From the NCBI RefSeq assembly GCF_000613725.1, contig NZ_BAJN01000011.1, forward strand, positions 1 to 64,000: a DNA stretch of 64,000 nucleotides, read 5' to 3'. The notes beneath the pieces are model-generated. The model was not told the origin of the DNA and made no database searches. It worked only from the letters and a program-made list of their open reading frames with translations. The translations under genes and the position numbers were made by a program. This DNA comes from Hoylesella pleuritidis JCM 14110 (lineage in GTDB: Bacteria; Bacteroidota; Bacteroidia; Bacteroidales; Bacteroidaceae). Positions 46,332 through 54,690 of this stretch are shown piece by piece (the first letter of the stretch is position 1; the number at the start of each line of letters is the position of its first letter).

Positions 46332-47342
46332 ATGGAAAAGAGATTTTCAGCGGTCGTGATAACCGCAATGTTATGTTTGACAATGGTTGGACAGGGCCTG
46401 AAATTCCACAACGGGACATTTAAAATCGTACAGTTTACCGACCTTCATTATAAGACCAATACGCCCGCTTCTGACGCCGCACTGGCTTGTATGGATGAAA
46501 TCATAAACCAAGAGATGCCTGATCTGATCGTCGTTACGGGCGATATTATTTATTCAAAGCCCGGGAATGAAGCGCTGCAAGAAGTCTTAGACTGTCTTTC
46601 GGCGCATAAAAGGCCTTTCGTTATGACGTTCGGCAACCACGATGGAGAACAAGGTGTGCCGCTCACTGCGCTTTATGACCAAATGCGGAAGGTGCCTTAC
46701 AACATCCAACCCGACCGCAATGTGACTAAGACAATGGATTATGTGCTGCCTATCAAGTCGTCAAGCGGTACGCGAACAGCTGCTTTGGTGTATTGTTTCG
46801 ACAGCCACAATCGCAGTGGAATGCCCGGTGTGAACGGATATCAATGGTTAACATTCGACCAAATCGGGTGGTATCGCCGTCAGAGTGCAACTTACCGCTC
46901 GCAGAATAGCGGTCGCCCACTTCCGGCTTTGGCCTTTTTTCATATCCCATTGCCTGAATTTAATATGGCCGTTGATAATCCTCAATGCATACTTTACGGT
47001 ACTCGGATGGAACGGGCGTATACTCCTAACCTCAACTCGGGTATGTTTACGGCAGTGAAAGAGTGCGGCGATGTGATGGGAATCTTCTGCGGTCACGATC
47101 ACGATAACGATTATTCAGTCATTTATTATGACGTGTTACTGGCTCACGGGCGTTTTTCCGGGGGTAACACTGAGTATAACCATCTGCGCAACGGAGCCCG
47201 AGTCATTATCCTGAAAGAAGGAAAACGCAGCTTTGATACCTATATTCGCGAACGTGGTGGACGTCTCCTTAATTCCACGACTTATCCTAATAGTTATGTC
47301 AAAGACAATTGGAAGACACGTAAAGGAGAGTTAGCACCATAA
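46332..47342 (+). CDS. Exported calcineurin-like metallophosphoesterase
   Basis: 336 aa from ATG 46332 (MEKRFSAVVITAMLCLTMVGQG), a signal peptide with likely cleavage after the first 20-22 residues; the longer frame to 46209 is rejected because the promoter lies inside it. Motifs: IVQFTDLHYK (DxH), VVTGDIIYSK (GDxx), MTFGNHDGEQG (GNHD), LAFFHIPLPEF, GIFCGHDHDNDY (GHDH). This is the PPP1-like Bacteroidota phosphohydrolase group (similar to yeast Dcr2-type annotation). The substrate is not known. Confidence 0.9.
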   Translation: MEKRFSAVVITAMLCLTMVGQGLKFHNGTFKIVQFTDLHYKTNTPASDAALACMDEIINQEMPDLIVVTGDIIYSKPGNEALQEVLDCLSAHKRPFVMTFGNHDGEQGVPLTALYDQMRKVPYNIQPDRNVTKTMDYVLPIKSSSGTRTAALVYCFDSHNRSGMPGVNGYQWLTFDQIGWYRRQSATYRSQNSGRPLPALAFFHIPLPEFNMAVDNPQCILYGTRMERAYTPNLNSGMFTAVKECGDVMGIFCGHDHDNDYSVIYYDVLLAHGRFSGGNTEYNHLRNGARVIILKEGKRSFDTYIRERGGRLLNSTTYPNSYVKDNWKTRKGELAP

Positions 47343-47586
47343 GGTGTGGAGGTTCCTTATATACCCGGTGATGAAAGGTATGGGAGGAGATGTGCAGAAG
47401 TCCTATACTTCTCATCGTTTTCTCGTATACCTCTTATTTATTACAGTCTGGCAAAGAAAAACAACGAGATTGAAGTATATTGGCCGTATCGTAATGTTTA
47501 GAACGTCTTTACTTTCAGATTTCAGCAAAGTTTCGGGGTAGAACTCCGAAAAGAAAGGGAGAAATTATGTATTTTTCTTTAAAATG

Positions 47587-47618
47587 TTTGCGAATTTAAG
47601 ATTCTTTATCTACCTTTG
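47587..47618 (+). promoter_or_regulatory. Predicted promoter, possible long leader or small RNA
   Basis: TTTG-N20-TACCTTTG is a perfect match to the Bacteroidota consensus. The nearest supported gene starts 357 bp downstream. Confidence 0.65.
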
Positions 47619-47892
47619 TCGCTGAATTTGTGTCTATATGATTCATTTTTCTCTCTCGGAAGAGTCAGATGGGTGTAGGATCTGAATAAGAGAGTATAAT
47701 GGTAAAAAGAGCAAGATATAACAGCAATGCTGTACGAAGAAATGTTGATTTCTCCGTGCTTTTTAACGTTTTATATTTGGTTGTTTCAGGAAAAAGTGTT
47801 ATATACAACAGGCGTAACTTTACACTATTATATTCGCGCATATGCACGCGAAAACATTAAGAATACCCCGTAAGCAAAGGGCTTGTAAAAGT

Positions 47893-47900
47893 TATCTTTG
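47893..47900 (+). promoter_or_regulatory. Possible second promoter (-7 box) before the small peptide gene
   Basis: TATCTTTG fits TAnnTTTG, but no -33 element is seen. It lies 75 bp before the ATG at 47975. Confidence 0.4.
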
Positions 47901-47974
47901 TTCGGGGGCTTTTATGTCTTTTCTCAAATTCGAGAAATAAAATAAGAACAAATATTTATTAAAAAATAAAGGCG

Positions 47975-48178
47975 ATGAAAGAAAATCAAGTAAGTAGAAT
48001 GGCTTATCACAAGCCAAGGATTGAAGCTTTCTATGTGAAAACAGAAAGTCATTTGTTGGAAACCTCCTATCCAGGAGATCATCAGCCGGGAGTACACAAG
48101 CCGGGTCCTGGTGAGGAAGAAGAAGCTAAAAGGAATTCTTTCTTTGGAAATGAAGAAGAAATAGAGAATGTTTGGTAG
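47975..48178 (+). CDS. Small acidic peptide upstream of a FISUMP lipoprotein
   Basis: 67 aa without signal peptide or membrane segment. It starts MKENQVSRMAYHKPRIEAFYVKTESHLLETSYPGDH and continues with PGVHKPGPGEEEEAKRNSFFGNEEEIENVW. The pattern KPRIEAFYVKTESHLLETS is like the short KP-x-IE peptides encoded ahead of surface lipoproteins in Prevotella and Porphyromonas; this link is from memory and not tested. An A-rich leader with AAAAAATAAAGGCG lies before the ATG. It ends 31 bp before the lipoprotein start, so they are likely one transcript. Function unknown. Confidence 0.65.
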   Translation: MKENQVSRMAYHKPRIEAFYVKTESHLLETSYPGDHQPGVHKPGPGEEEEAKRNSFFGNEEEIENVW

Positions 48179-48209
48179 GATTAAATATGTTATAAAATAT
48201 TCACGGATA

Positions 48210-49751
48210 ATGAAAACAAAAGTTTTATCATATGTTGCCGTCTTCGTTCTGCTGGCAGTTATGGCAGGGTGTTCAAATGGTGATGCAGTCTTGAACACAG
48301 AAAAGGAAACAGCAGCAAATAAGGAGAATGCAGATCTGACCGCTTTCGCTTCTGCTGATGCCCCCAACACACGTACGTCGTTGGACTATCATTCCGGAGC
48401 TTTCTTTTGGGAAGACGGTGACCATATCTATGTAAAAGATGATGGCAACGACTTTAAAAAGAGCAGTAACTTTGTCTCAGGAACCCGACAAGCACATTTC
48501 AAGTTTATGATGCCGGGCACTTACGCATCAAATAGTTACACGGTCTATTATCCCGGAGCGGACGGCGTCAATGACCAAGTGACTATCGCAGCCCAACAGA
48601 CACAGACAGAGCCCAATAACACCAAGCACTTCGGTAAAGCCGGCGACTGTGGATTGGGAAAAGCAATCAAGAATGCAAATGGGCAATTCGATTTCACACT
48701 TGAGCATAAGGCGTCGTATCTGTGTTTCCTGCCTTCTACAAGCCATACGCTTGTCAGCACCTATATTACGAAAATTGAAGTTAGTTCCGACAATAATATT
48801 GCCGGCAGCTACACACTCGATGCCACCGGTAATAAACTCACTGGTTCAGGAAACGAAAAGACCATCACGCTCACAACAAAGGGGAGTGGTGACTATGCTG
48901 ATGGTTTTCCTCTGAATAAAAATAATACCTCTCTTGTCACCAACAGAGCATTTATGGTGATTGCTCCCGGTTATCATAAGCTCACCGTGAAGTATTATAT
49001 AAGAGATGTTCAGACTAACGTCGAAGGGGTTATTGTCAAAAAGCTTAAAGCATTCAATTATGTAGCAAGAGAGTATTACGACATTGCATCGAAACTGGAT
49101 GTAAAAGTCTGTGATGATAAGTATTATATGTGGGATGCCCAAGATGAATATTGGGCGGGACATAAAGCGGCACAGCCTAAGAAAAACGGTGTACAAGGTA
49201 GTGGTTATCCCAAGGCCTCGGATGCAAACCGTTGGTATAATAAAGTTAAATATCCCACTCCAGCTTCTCAATCAGCTGAGAACTGTCCAAACGTGAATGT
49301 GTGCATTTGGTATTGCCTGAAAGGCGATCCGCATTGGGACAATACTATCCTGTGGACGACTTGGGGGCACCTTTATGTCGGTGGAATGTGGTTTAAGAAG
49401 GCGAGTGTCATTGCTTCTGAAAATGGGAAAGCAAGTGCAGCCGAACTCAAAAAAGCAGATCCTTACAATCGCGATTTTGCTACTAAAAAGCTTTTTGTGA
49501 ATATGCCTAACAATAATCAGATTGCTTCTGGAACTCCTATTAATAGTAGCAATTATTTCTTCCTCCCTGCTGCTGGGTATTATAGCAGTGGCAAGTTGGA
49601 AGACTTTGGAACGCACGGCCGCTATTGGAGCTGCACCCCCGAGCCTTTCTTCAGTGGGCGTGCGTATTATCTCTACTTTTACAATGGTGACGTTGTTGTA
49701 GGCAATATCTATGAGCGTGACGGCGGTTTCCAAGTATGGCGCACAGAGTAG
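48210..49751 (+). CDS. Surface lipoprotein, fimbrillin-like N-terminus and FISUMP C-terminus
   Basis: 513 aa from ATG 48210 (MKTKVLSYVAVFVLLAVMAGCSNGD), a lipoprotein signal with Cys21; the frame opens at 48168. Residues about 45-260 match the fimbrillin-like pattern (NTRTSLDYHSGAFFWEDGDHIYVKDDGNDF ... ). Residues about 300-513 form a FISUMP/DUF1566-like domain ending GRYWSCTPEPFFSGRAYYLYFYNGDVVVGNIYERDGGFQVWRTE. In FISUMP proteins many of these variable positions are Asn; here they are Tyr, Asp, Val, Gly and Ile, changes reachable from AAY codons by replacing adenines. A surface adhesin or ligand-binding role is likely. It is followed by a perfect terminator palindrome. Confidence 0.8.
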   Translation: MKTKVLSYVAVFVLLAVMAGCSNGDAVLNTEKETAANKENADLTAFASADAPNTRTSLDYHSGAFFWEDGDHIYVKDDGNDFKKSSNFVSGTRQAHFKFMMPGTYASNSYTVYYPGADGVNDQVTIAAQQTQTEPNNTKHFGKAGDCGLGKAIKNANGQFDFTLEHKASYLCFLPSTSHTLVSTYITKIEVSSDNNIAGSYTLDATGNKLTGSGNEKTITLTTKGSGDYADGFPLNKNNTSLVTNRAFMVIAPGYHKLTVKYYIRDVQTNVEGVIVKKLKAFNYVAREYYDIASKLDVKVCDDKYYMWDAQDEYWAGHKAAQPKKNGVQGSGYPKASDANRWYNKVKYPTPASQSAENCPNVNVCIWYCLKGDPHWDNTILWTTWGHLYVGGMWFKKASVIASENGKASAAELKKADPYNRDFATKKLFVNMPNNNQIASGTPINSSNYFFLPAAGYYSSGKLEDFGTHGRYWSCTPEPFFSGRAYYLYFYNGDVVVGNIYERDGGFQVWRTE

Positions 49752-49810
49752 TCCTTACAATTACGTGAGTGCGATGAATTTATCAACGTATGGGATATCG
49801 TATTTCAAGA

Positions 49811-49847
49811 ACATCCGATTTGTATACAAATCGGATGTCTCTTTTAC
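49811..49847 (+). terminator. Terminator after the FISUMP lipoprotein gene
   Basis: Perfect 28-bp palindrome ACATCCGATTTGTA / TACAAATCGGATGT (49811-49838) followed by CTCTTTTA. Confidence 0.85.
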
Positions 49848-49994
49848 TGTAGCAGAATCGTTTAAGAACTCAGCGTATCGGGCTGTAACGGAAGCGGCAA
49901 AGCGACAACCTTTATCAACAGTGGAAGCGCGCGGAATGCGGATACTGCTATCTTCGGCCTCCAAACGCCAATGAATACTGCCGTACTACACCAT

Positions 49995-50065
49995 AGTAAG
50001 TAGACGAGTGAACGAGTAGACAAGTGAACAAGTAAATTCTTGTCAACTTGTTCACTCGTTTACTT
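49995..50065. repeat. Inverted repeat at the end of the epimerase gene
   Basis: AAGTAGACGAGTGAACGAG (49998-50016) pairs with CTTGTTCACTCGTTTACTT (50047-50065) with two mismatches; a second copy of GTGAACAAG (50024) can pair with the same right arm. The motif AGTAAGTAG is shared with the large hairpin at 18037. It overlaps the epimerase stop. Confidence 0.7.
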
Positions 50066-51240
50066 ATTAAGAATCTCCTGGCAAAGCATATACCCCTTGA
50101 TCATCATCCGCGGAATGTGGAACGGACCTTTAAAGATGTTACCCTTGGCAGGCTGTGCCACGGTTCCGTCGCGATGCAGATAACCGAACCATTCGCCGTA
50201 TTCTGTATCAGGGAAATGGCTGTATGTCCAGTCGCTGATCTGCTTGTGGATTTGCAGATAGCGCTCTTCACCGCTGGCGAGATAGGCATAGAGCGACGCG
50301 ATGATCGTCTCGGTCTGAGGCCACCAGAATTTCATGTCCTGCGAATAGTCTTGCGGCGGCAGGTTGCGACAGTCTCGGAAGTTGATGATTCCGCCGTATT
50401 CCGCATCCCAACCCCAGTCCCACGACCAGTCGAAAATCTGCAAACCGAGCTGTTTGAGATCATTGTCCCAACCGCGCGCACGGGCTTCTTCGAGGATAAA
50501 CCACGATGTTTCGATGCAATGACCGGGATTGATTACGCGCCCGTTACAGGTATCGATGAATTCACCCTGCGGTCCGACTGTTTCCAAAAGAGCTTTAAAT
50601 TCGGGATGGATGAAATACTTCTGTAGCGCATCCAGTGACTCATCGATCTGTGCTTTGAGCATCGGATCATCCTGTGCTGCCCTCAATCGCGAGGCGGTGT
50701 TGATGAGTATCATCGTGAGCGAGTGTCCCTGACACGCCAAGGCGGGCAGATACTTCGGTTCGAGAAGTCCTGGTGTGTTCTTGTATCGCAGTATGAGTCG
50801 GAATAGGTCGAGTGCACGTTCCGCGTAACTCTTATCTCCCGATGCGATGGAATACTCCGACATCGCGATAGCTGCAAAGCATTCGGAGAAGAGATAACGG
50901 CGCATTCGCAGCGGAGTGCCGTCTGCCGTCACTTCGAAATACATTCTGCCGTTCTCATCGCAGCAATAGTCGATGATGAAATCGATACAACTCTTGGAGC
51001 TTCGAGCCATTCTGCGCGCCGCTCGATGTTGTTATAGGCAAAAGCGGTAATAAATCCGAAGCGGCCCTGAAACCACACCGATTTAGTCGAATCCATTAAA
51101 GTTCCATCACGATCCACGCAGGTATAGACGCCGCCGAACTTGCGATCGAGTCCGTGTTCAAGCCAAAATGGTAAGATGTTGTTTACTAAATCGCTTCGAT
51201 AAGAGGCTGACCAATCGGTCAAATACTGTTTGATGTCCAT
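50060..51240 (-). CDS. AGE family epimerase (N-acylglucosamine 2-epimerase), frame broken once
   Basis: About 394 aa from ATG 51240 (MDIKQYLTDWSASYRSDLVNNILPFWLEHGLDRKFGGVYTCVDRDG) after one base is added near 50998-51001, giving NNIERRAEWLEASKSCIDFIIDYCCD. Alpha6/alpha6 barrel signatures KSVWFQGRFGFITAFAYN, ETSWFILEEARARG, WDWGWDAEYGGIINF, KFWWPQTETIIASLYAY. It would convert ManNAc to GlcNAc, replacing NanE in this sialic acid operon. The gene starts 10 bp after the nanA stop. Confidence 0.9.
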
Positions 51241-51250
51241 AGTAAACCTG

Positions 51251-52167
51251 TTAAAACACATTACAACGATCAAAGAATCTGATCTCTTCTAACTCTTTCC
51301 GTATCTGTCGTTCTTCGTCGTCGGTCATATTACGGAAAGGTGTTCGGTTCGGACCTAAGTCGAAACCGATGAGCTTCATAATGCGTTTTCCGCCCACGAT
51401 GTTACCTCGATAGCGGCAGATCACGTTGATGACGGCCTGCGCAAAGTCTTGTTTTTCACGGGCTGTAGCAATGTCTCCGCGATTCCAGCATCGATAATGC
51501 CGACCAATTCGCGTCCGTTATAATTGGTGGTACCGCCTATTCCGCCCTTGGCTCCACCTTGTGCGAGACTCGGAAGGATGGTCTCGTCTTGCCCGTGAAG
51601 CATATCAAACTTGTTATCCTTATACAAACGACATTGGTTATACTCGTAAAGACTCTCATAAGTATATTTGATTCCGGCAAAGTTAGGTATGCGTCCGTCC
51701 ACTGCTTTCAGCAAATCGAGCATCGGAAGAAAAGCCCCGTTGAAAGCCGGAATGTGATAATAATAAAAAGGAAGATTTGGAGCTGCCGAGGCAATAGCCT
51801 CGCAATATTCAACAAGTTCTTGTATTCTGCCGATTCGGGGGAATGGAGGTGCCATCGCACCGATGCCCCAAGCACCGATCTTCTGCGCGTGTTCGGCCAG
51901 CTGCCGGCTCTCGCGCAGACAGCAACTACCCACGTGTACGATCACTTTAAACCTTTCTGGAGCCACCGACACCCATTGTTCGGCCAGTTGCATACGTTCT
52001 TGCGGGGTGAGCATATAGCCTTCACCGGAAGATCCGTTGATGAAAACTCCCTTCAAACCATTTTTAACCAGCATTGCGGCATAGGCCTCGATGGGTTGTA
52101 AATTGACATCTCCGTTGGGATGAAACGGAGTAAACGGGGCATCTATCAGACCGATAATCTTTTCCAT
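51251..52167 (-). CDS. nanA: N-acetylneuraminate lyase (DHDPS family), frame broken once
   Basis: 305 aa after adding one G near 51462, so that CAGCCC becomes CAGGCCC; the reading then runs AETLLQAREKQDFAQAVINVICRYRGNIVGGKRIMKLIGFDLGPNRTPFRNM to a stop at 51251. TIM barrel; NGSSGEGYMLTPQERMQLAEQW near residue 44 is the GSxGE motif, FYYYHIPAFNGAF near 135 holds the catalytic Tyr, FAGIKYTYESLYEYNQC near 162 holds the Schiff-base Lys. It cleaves Neu5Ac to ManNAc and pyruvate. All catalytic residues lie before the break. Confidence 0.92.
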
Positions 52168-52190
52168 ATCTATTGTTTTTTTTGTGTTGT

Positions 52191-53431
52191 TTACTGCATA
52201 TTATCTGTCGTGGGACGAAGGAATATCAATTGTAATGCCAAGGCCAGTGCCACGACTGCACCCAAAAGGGCAAATCCCAAACCTAAATTGCCGCCGTCGC
52301 TCCACGCTCCCAATACCTGGGTTACAGCTGCTCCGGCAAACACGCCCGTCATATTCATCACGCCATAGGCCGTAGCACGATAACGAGCGGAGACGAACTG
52401 GCAGAGGATCGGCATATTATTAGCATCAAAAATACCGTAACCTACACCGAAACAGAGCCCTGCTCCTACAATGGCAACGATATGATGGCCCAGTCCTAAG
52501 AGTAGAAGTGCGGGGATAGTCATTCCCAATCCGATGGCACTTGTATAGATTCGGCCGCGCAGGTTGTGCTGAACCCAACGGTCGGAAAGTATTCCACCTA
52601 CGATGACTCCGATAAATGAAGACACGGCAATAGTGATTGTAGACAACGGACCGGCATCGGCCATCGGGATATTGAGGCTTGATGAAAATAGCGTCGGCAG
52701 CCAGTTCTTCGTCGCCCAACCCGGAAGACTGGGAGCGGCAAAGTAAAACAGAATGATCCAAAACGCCCAGTTAGACAGTACCACGCCGAGTCCTTTGAAG
52801 ACATTGAAACTCAATGGCCGGCTCGTTTGCGGCTTTTTGTCTGATGAAAGATGGTCTTTCGGCTTCTCATTCAGCGTTAACAGCAAGACGAAAGAGTATA
52901 AAATGCCGACGATTCCGAACCAATGAAAGGTAGAATGCCACGAAAACAGTGCGGCAACTGTGCTCCGAAACCACCGATTGCTTGCCCGACATAGAGGCCA
53001 GTCATATGGATTCCCACTGCCAGCGACCGTGATTTGCCTTCGTGCCAATCGGCAATGAGCGACAAGGCAGACGGTATATACAGTGCTTCACTGATGCCCA
53101 TAAAGGCCCGAAGCCAGTAAAGTTCGCGGAAAGTAGTGGCATATCCCATCAGGAATGTTACTGCCGACCATACAAACAAACTGCCGATGACGAGCCATTT
53201 ACGACTCACCCGGTCGGCGATGATTCCCGCAAAAGGACTCACTATACCATAAATCCATAGGAAAACAGCCATCAATGCGCCGAAAGCTTCGGCCCGATTG
53301 AGCTCTGCAATATCTGCTTTCATTGCTTCCTGCATTGTCGACAGCATCTGCCTGTCCATATAGTTAAGGAGCGCAACGACCCAAAGCAGCGCTACAACAA
53401 TCCACGGGTAAGATTTAGTTATCTTCATCAA
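52191..53431 (-). CDS. MFS transporter, probable sialic acid permease, frame broken once
   Basis: 413 aa after adding one base near 52955-52960 (probably a G, CAGTT to CAGGTT), giving GQAIGGFGAQVAALFSWHSTFHWFGIVG. About 12 membrane segments. The N-terminal half has LNYMDRQMLSTMQEAMKADI and FAGIIADRVSRKWLVIGSLFVWSAVTFLMG, the MFS loop 2-3 motif; the second half has GGILSDRWVQHNLRGR. It lies between nanM and nanA, so it most likely imports Neu5Ac, like NanT of other Bacteroidota; the substrate follows from context only. Confidence 0.88.
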
Positions 53432-53495
53432 GGGTAGCTATTAGTGTTTATTAATGGCTACAAAATTAATCATTTATTTTAATAAATACAGGGGG

Positions 53496-54586
53496 TTAAT
53501 GGCTAAATAATTTAAAAATGTGTGGTGAACGGATACCGGGTTTCAATTCTCCGCCGATAAGATAGACTGCATTTTCAAACCAAACAAGGGCTGCCCCGGC
53601 ACGAGCCGTAACCTGACTGCGGCCTACTAAGCGCCATTCTCCATAGTCATAGAGCAGAATATCGGGGTTGAAACAATACCATTCTGCGGGATGTCGCAAA
53701 TAGTCGGGCTGTGGATTGTTGAGCGCTTGCAGGAAGATGTCTCGATGAACGCCGCCTACTACAAGTGTCTCTCCTGTTGGGAGTCCCACCGATGCGGCAC
53801 CGCCGAGGAAGATGGGAGCACCGGTTTTGTCCGTCGGAATAGGCTCCTGACTCCACGTCCCGTCATCGGTCGTGATGGCACAGCCCTCTAAGGAAAGTGT
53901 GGCAGGAGCTTTATCGGTGCGCGGATTGAAGCCGCCCCAAATACAAAAGGCGATGTCGTCTACGGCGCCCGACACGGGTTGTACCCGCGGATTGCCCGGA
54001 AATGCCGTGCAATGAACCATCCGTGCTTTACGTTTTGCAGGTCGAGACGCAACACCCGACTACCGGGAATTCCGTCGCAGTTGCCGCCTCCTACATAGAT
54101 ATATCGTCCTACGCGACATCCCGTCATATTATCCATTGTACAGGGAAGTTCCGGCCACGCATCAATGACAGCCTTTTCGTTTTCCATCCGAATATGAACG
54201 ACCGTGCGCAAAGCTCCTGATGCGTTGCAGCCTCCGATGCAAACGACACCGTTTTCTAATGTAACAGACACACCGTAAGCGGTTTCGGTCGGCAGTTCTC
54301 CTACCTTTTTCCAGTTTAAGCTATCGTCTTTTATAAGACGGGCAGCATAAATTCCGCGATAAAATCGTTTCTTCCCACCGTCGGCTGCAGGTACTTCGGG
54401 GAAGTTGCAGCCGCCGGCCATCAGCAATCTATGCCCTATCGCCCCTGCGAAACACGCTGAGACACCCTGTTCGATACCTCGTTCACCCGCAGGAAAACCA
54501 TACACTCGCCGAACGGAAAATTGTTCTTCGGCATTGCTTTCGATACCCATTAAAAGGGCAAAAACCAATAATAGCAGTCCTTTCAT
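53496..54586 (-). CDS. nanM: Kelch-repeat sialate mutarotase (NanM-like), frame broken once
   Basis: 363 aa after adding one base near 54011-54016 (reading HGWFHCTAFPGNPRVQPVSG). Signal peptide MKGLLLLVFALLMGIESNA, so it is exported to the periplasm. Kelch motifs: GHRLLMAGGCNFPEVPAADGGKKRFYRGIYAARL, VVCIGGCNASGALR, RYIYVGGGNCDGIPGSRVLRLDL, VYLIGGELKPGIRSPHIF. NanM speeds alpha to beta anomer change of free Neu5Ac before uptake. The order esterase, mutarotase, transporter, lyase and epimerase follows the pathway. Confidence 0.9.
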
Positions 54587-54690
54587 TATAAATATTATCT
54601 TGTTAGAGTCTCCATCGGTTTCTCCTAAGGATAAAGAGAAAGACGGAAAAATGTTTGTTTGTCAATCTACTGATGCTTTCACTCTCCTTT

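Larger units (their letters stand above)
47343..47974. other. 630-bp gap with a perfect promoter and no clear gene
   Basis: A textbook promoter TTTG (47587-47590), 20 bp, TACCTTTG (47611-47618) points to the right, but no recognisable protein follows. A 52-codon frame (47699-47857, MVKRARYNSNAVRRNVDF) is basic and of low confidence. A second -7 box TATCTTTG lies at 47893-47900. The region may hold a long leader or a small RNA for the peptide-lipoprotein pair at 47975. Confidence 0.5.

Noticed and set aside
47699..47857. 52-codon frame MVKRARYNSNAVRRN as a gene
   Set aside because: Very basic, no family, no close promoter of its own; kept only as a remark in the gap entry.
48168..49990. Complete diversity-generating retroelement
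   Set aside because: No reverse transcriptase, accessory protein or template repeat is present; only the target-like pattern is reported.
49752..49990. Short frames after the FISUMP gene as a gene fragment
   Set aside because: They cross the terminator palindrome, and none resembles a known domain.
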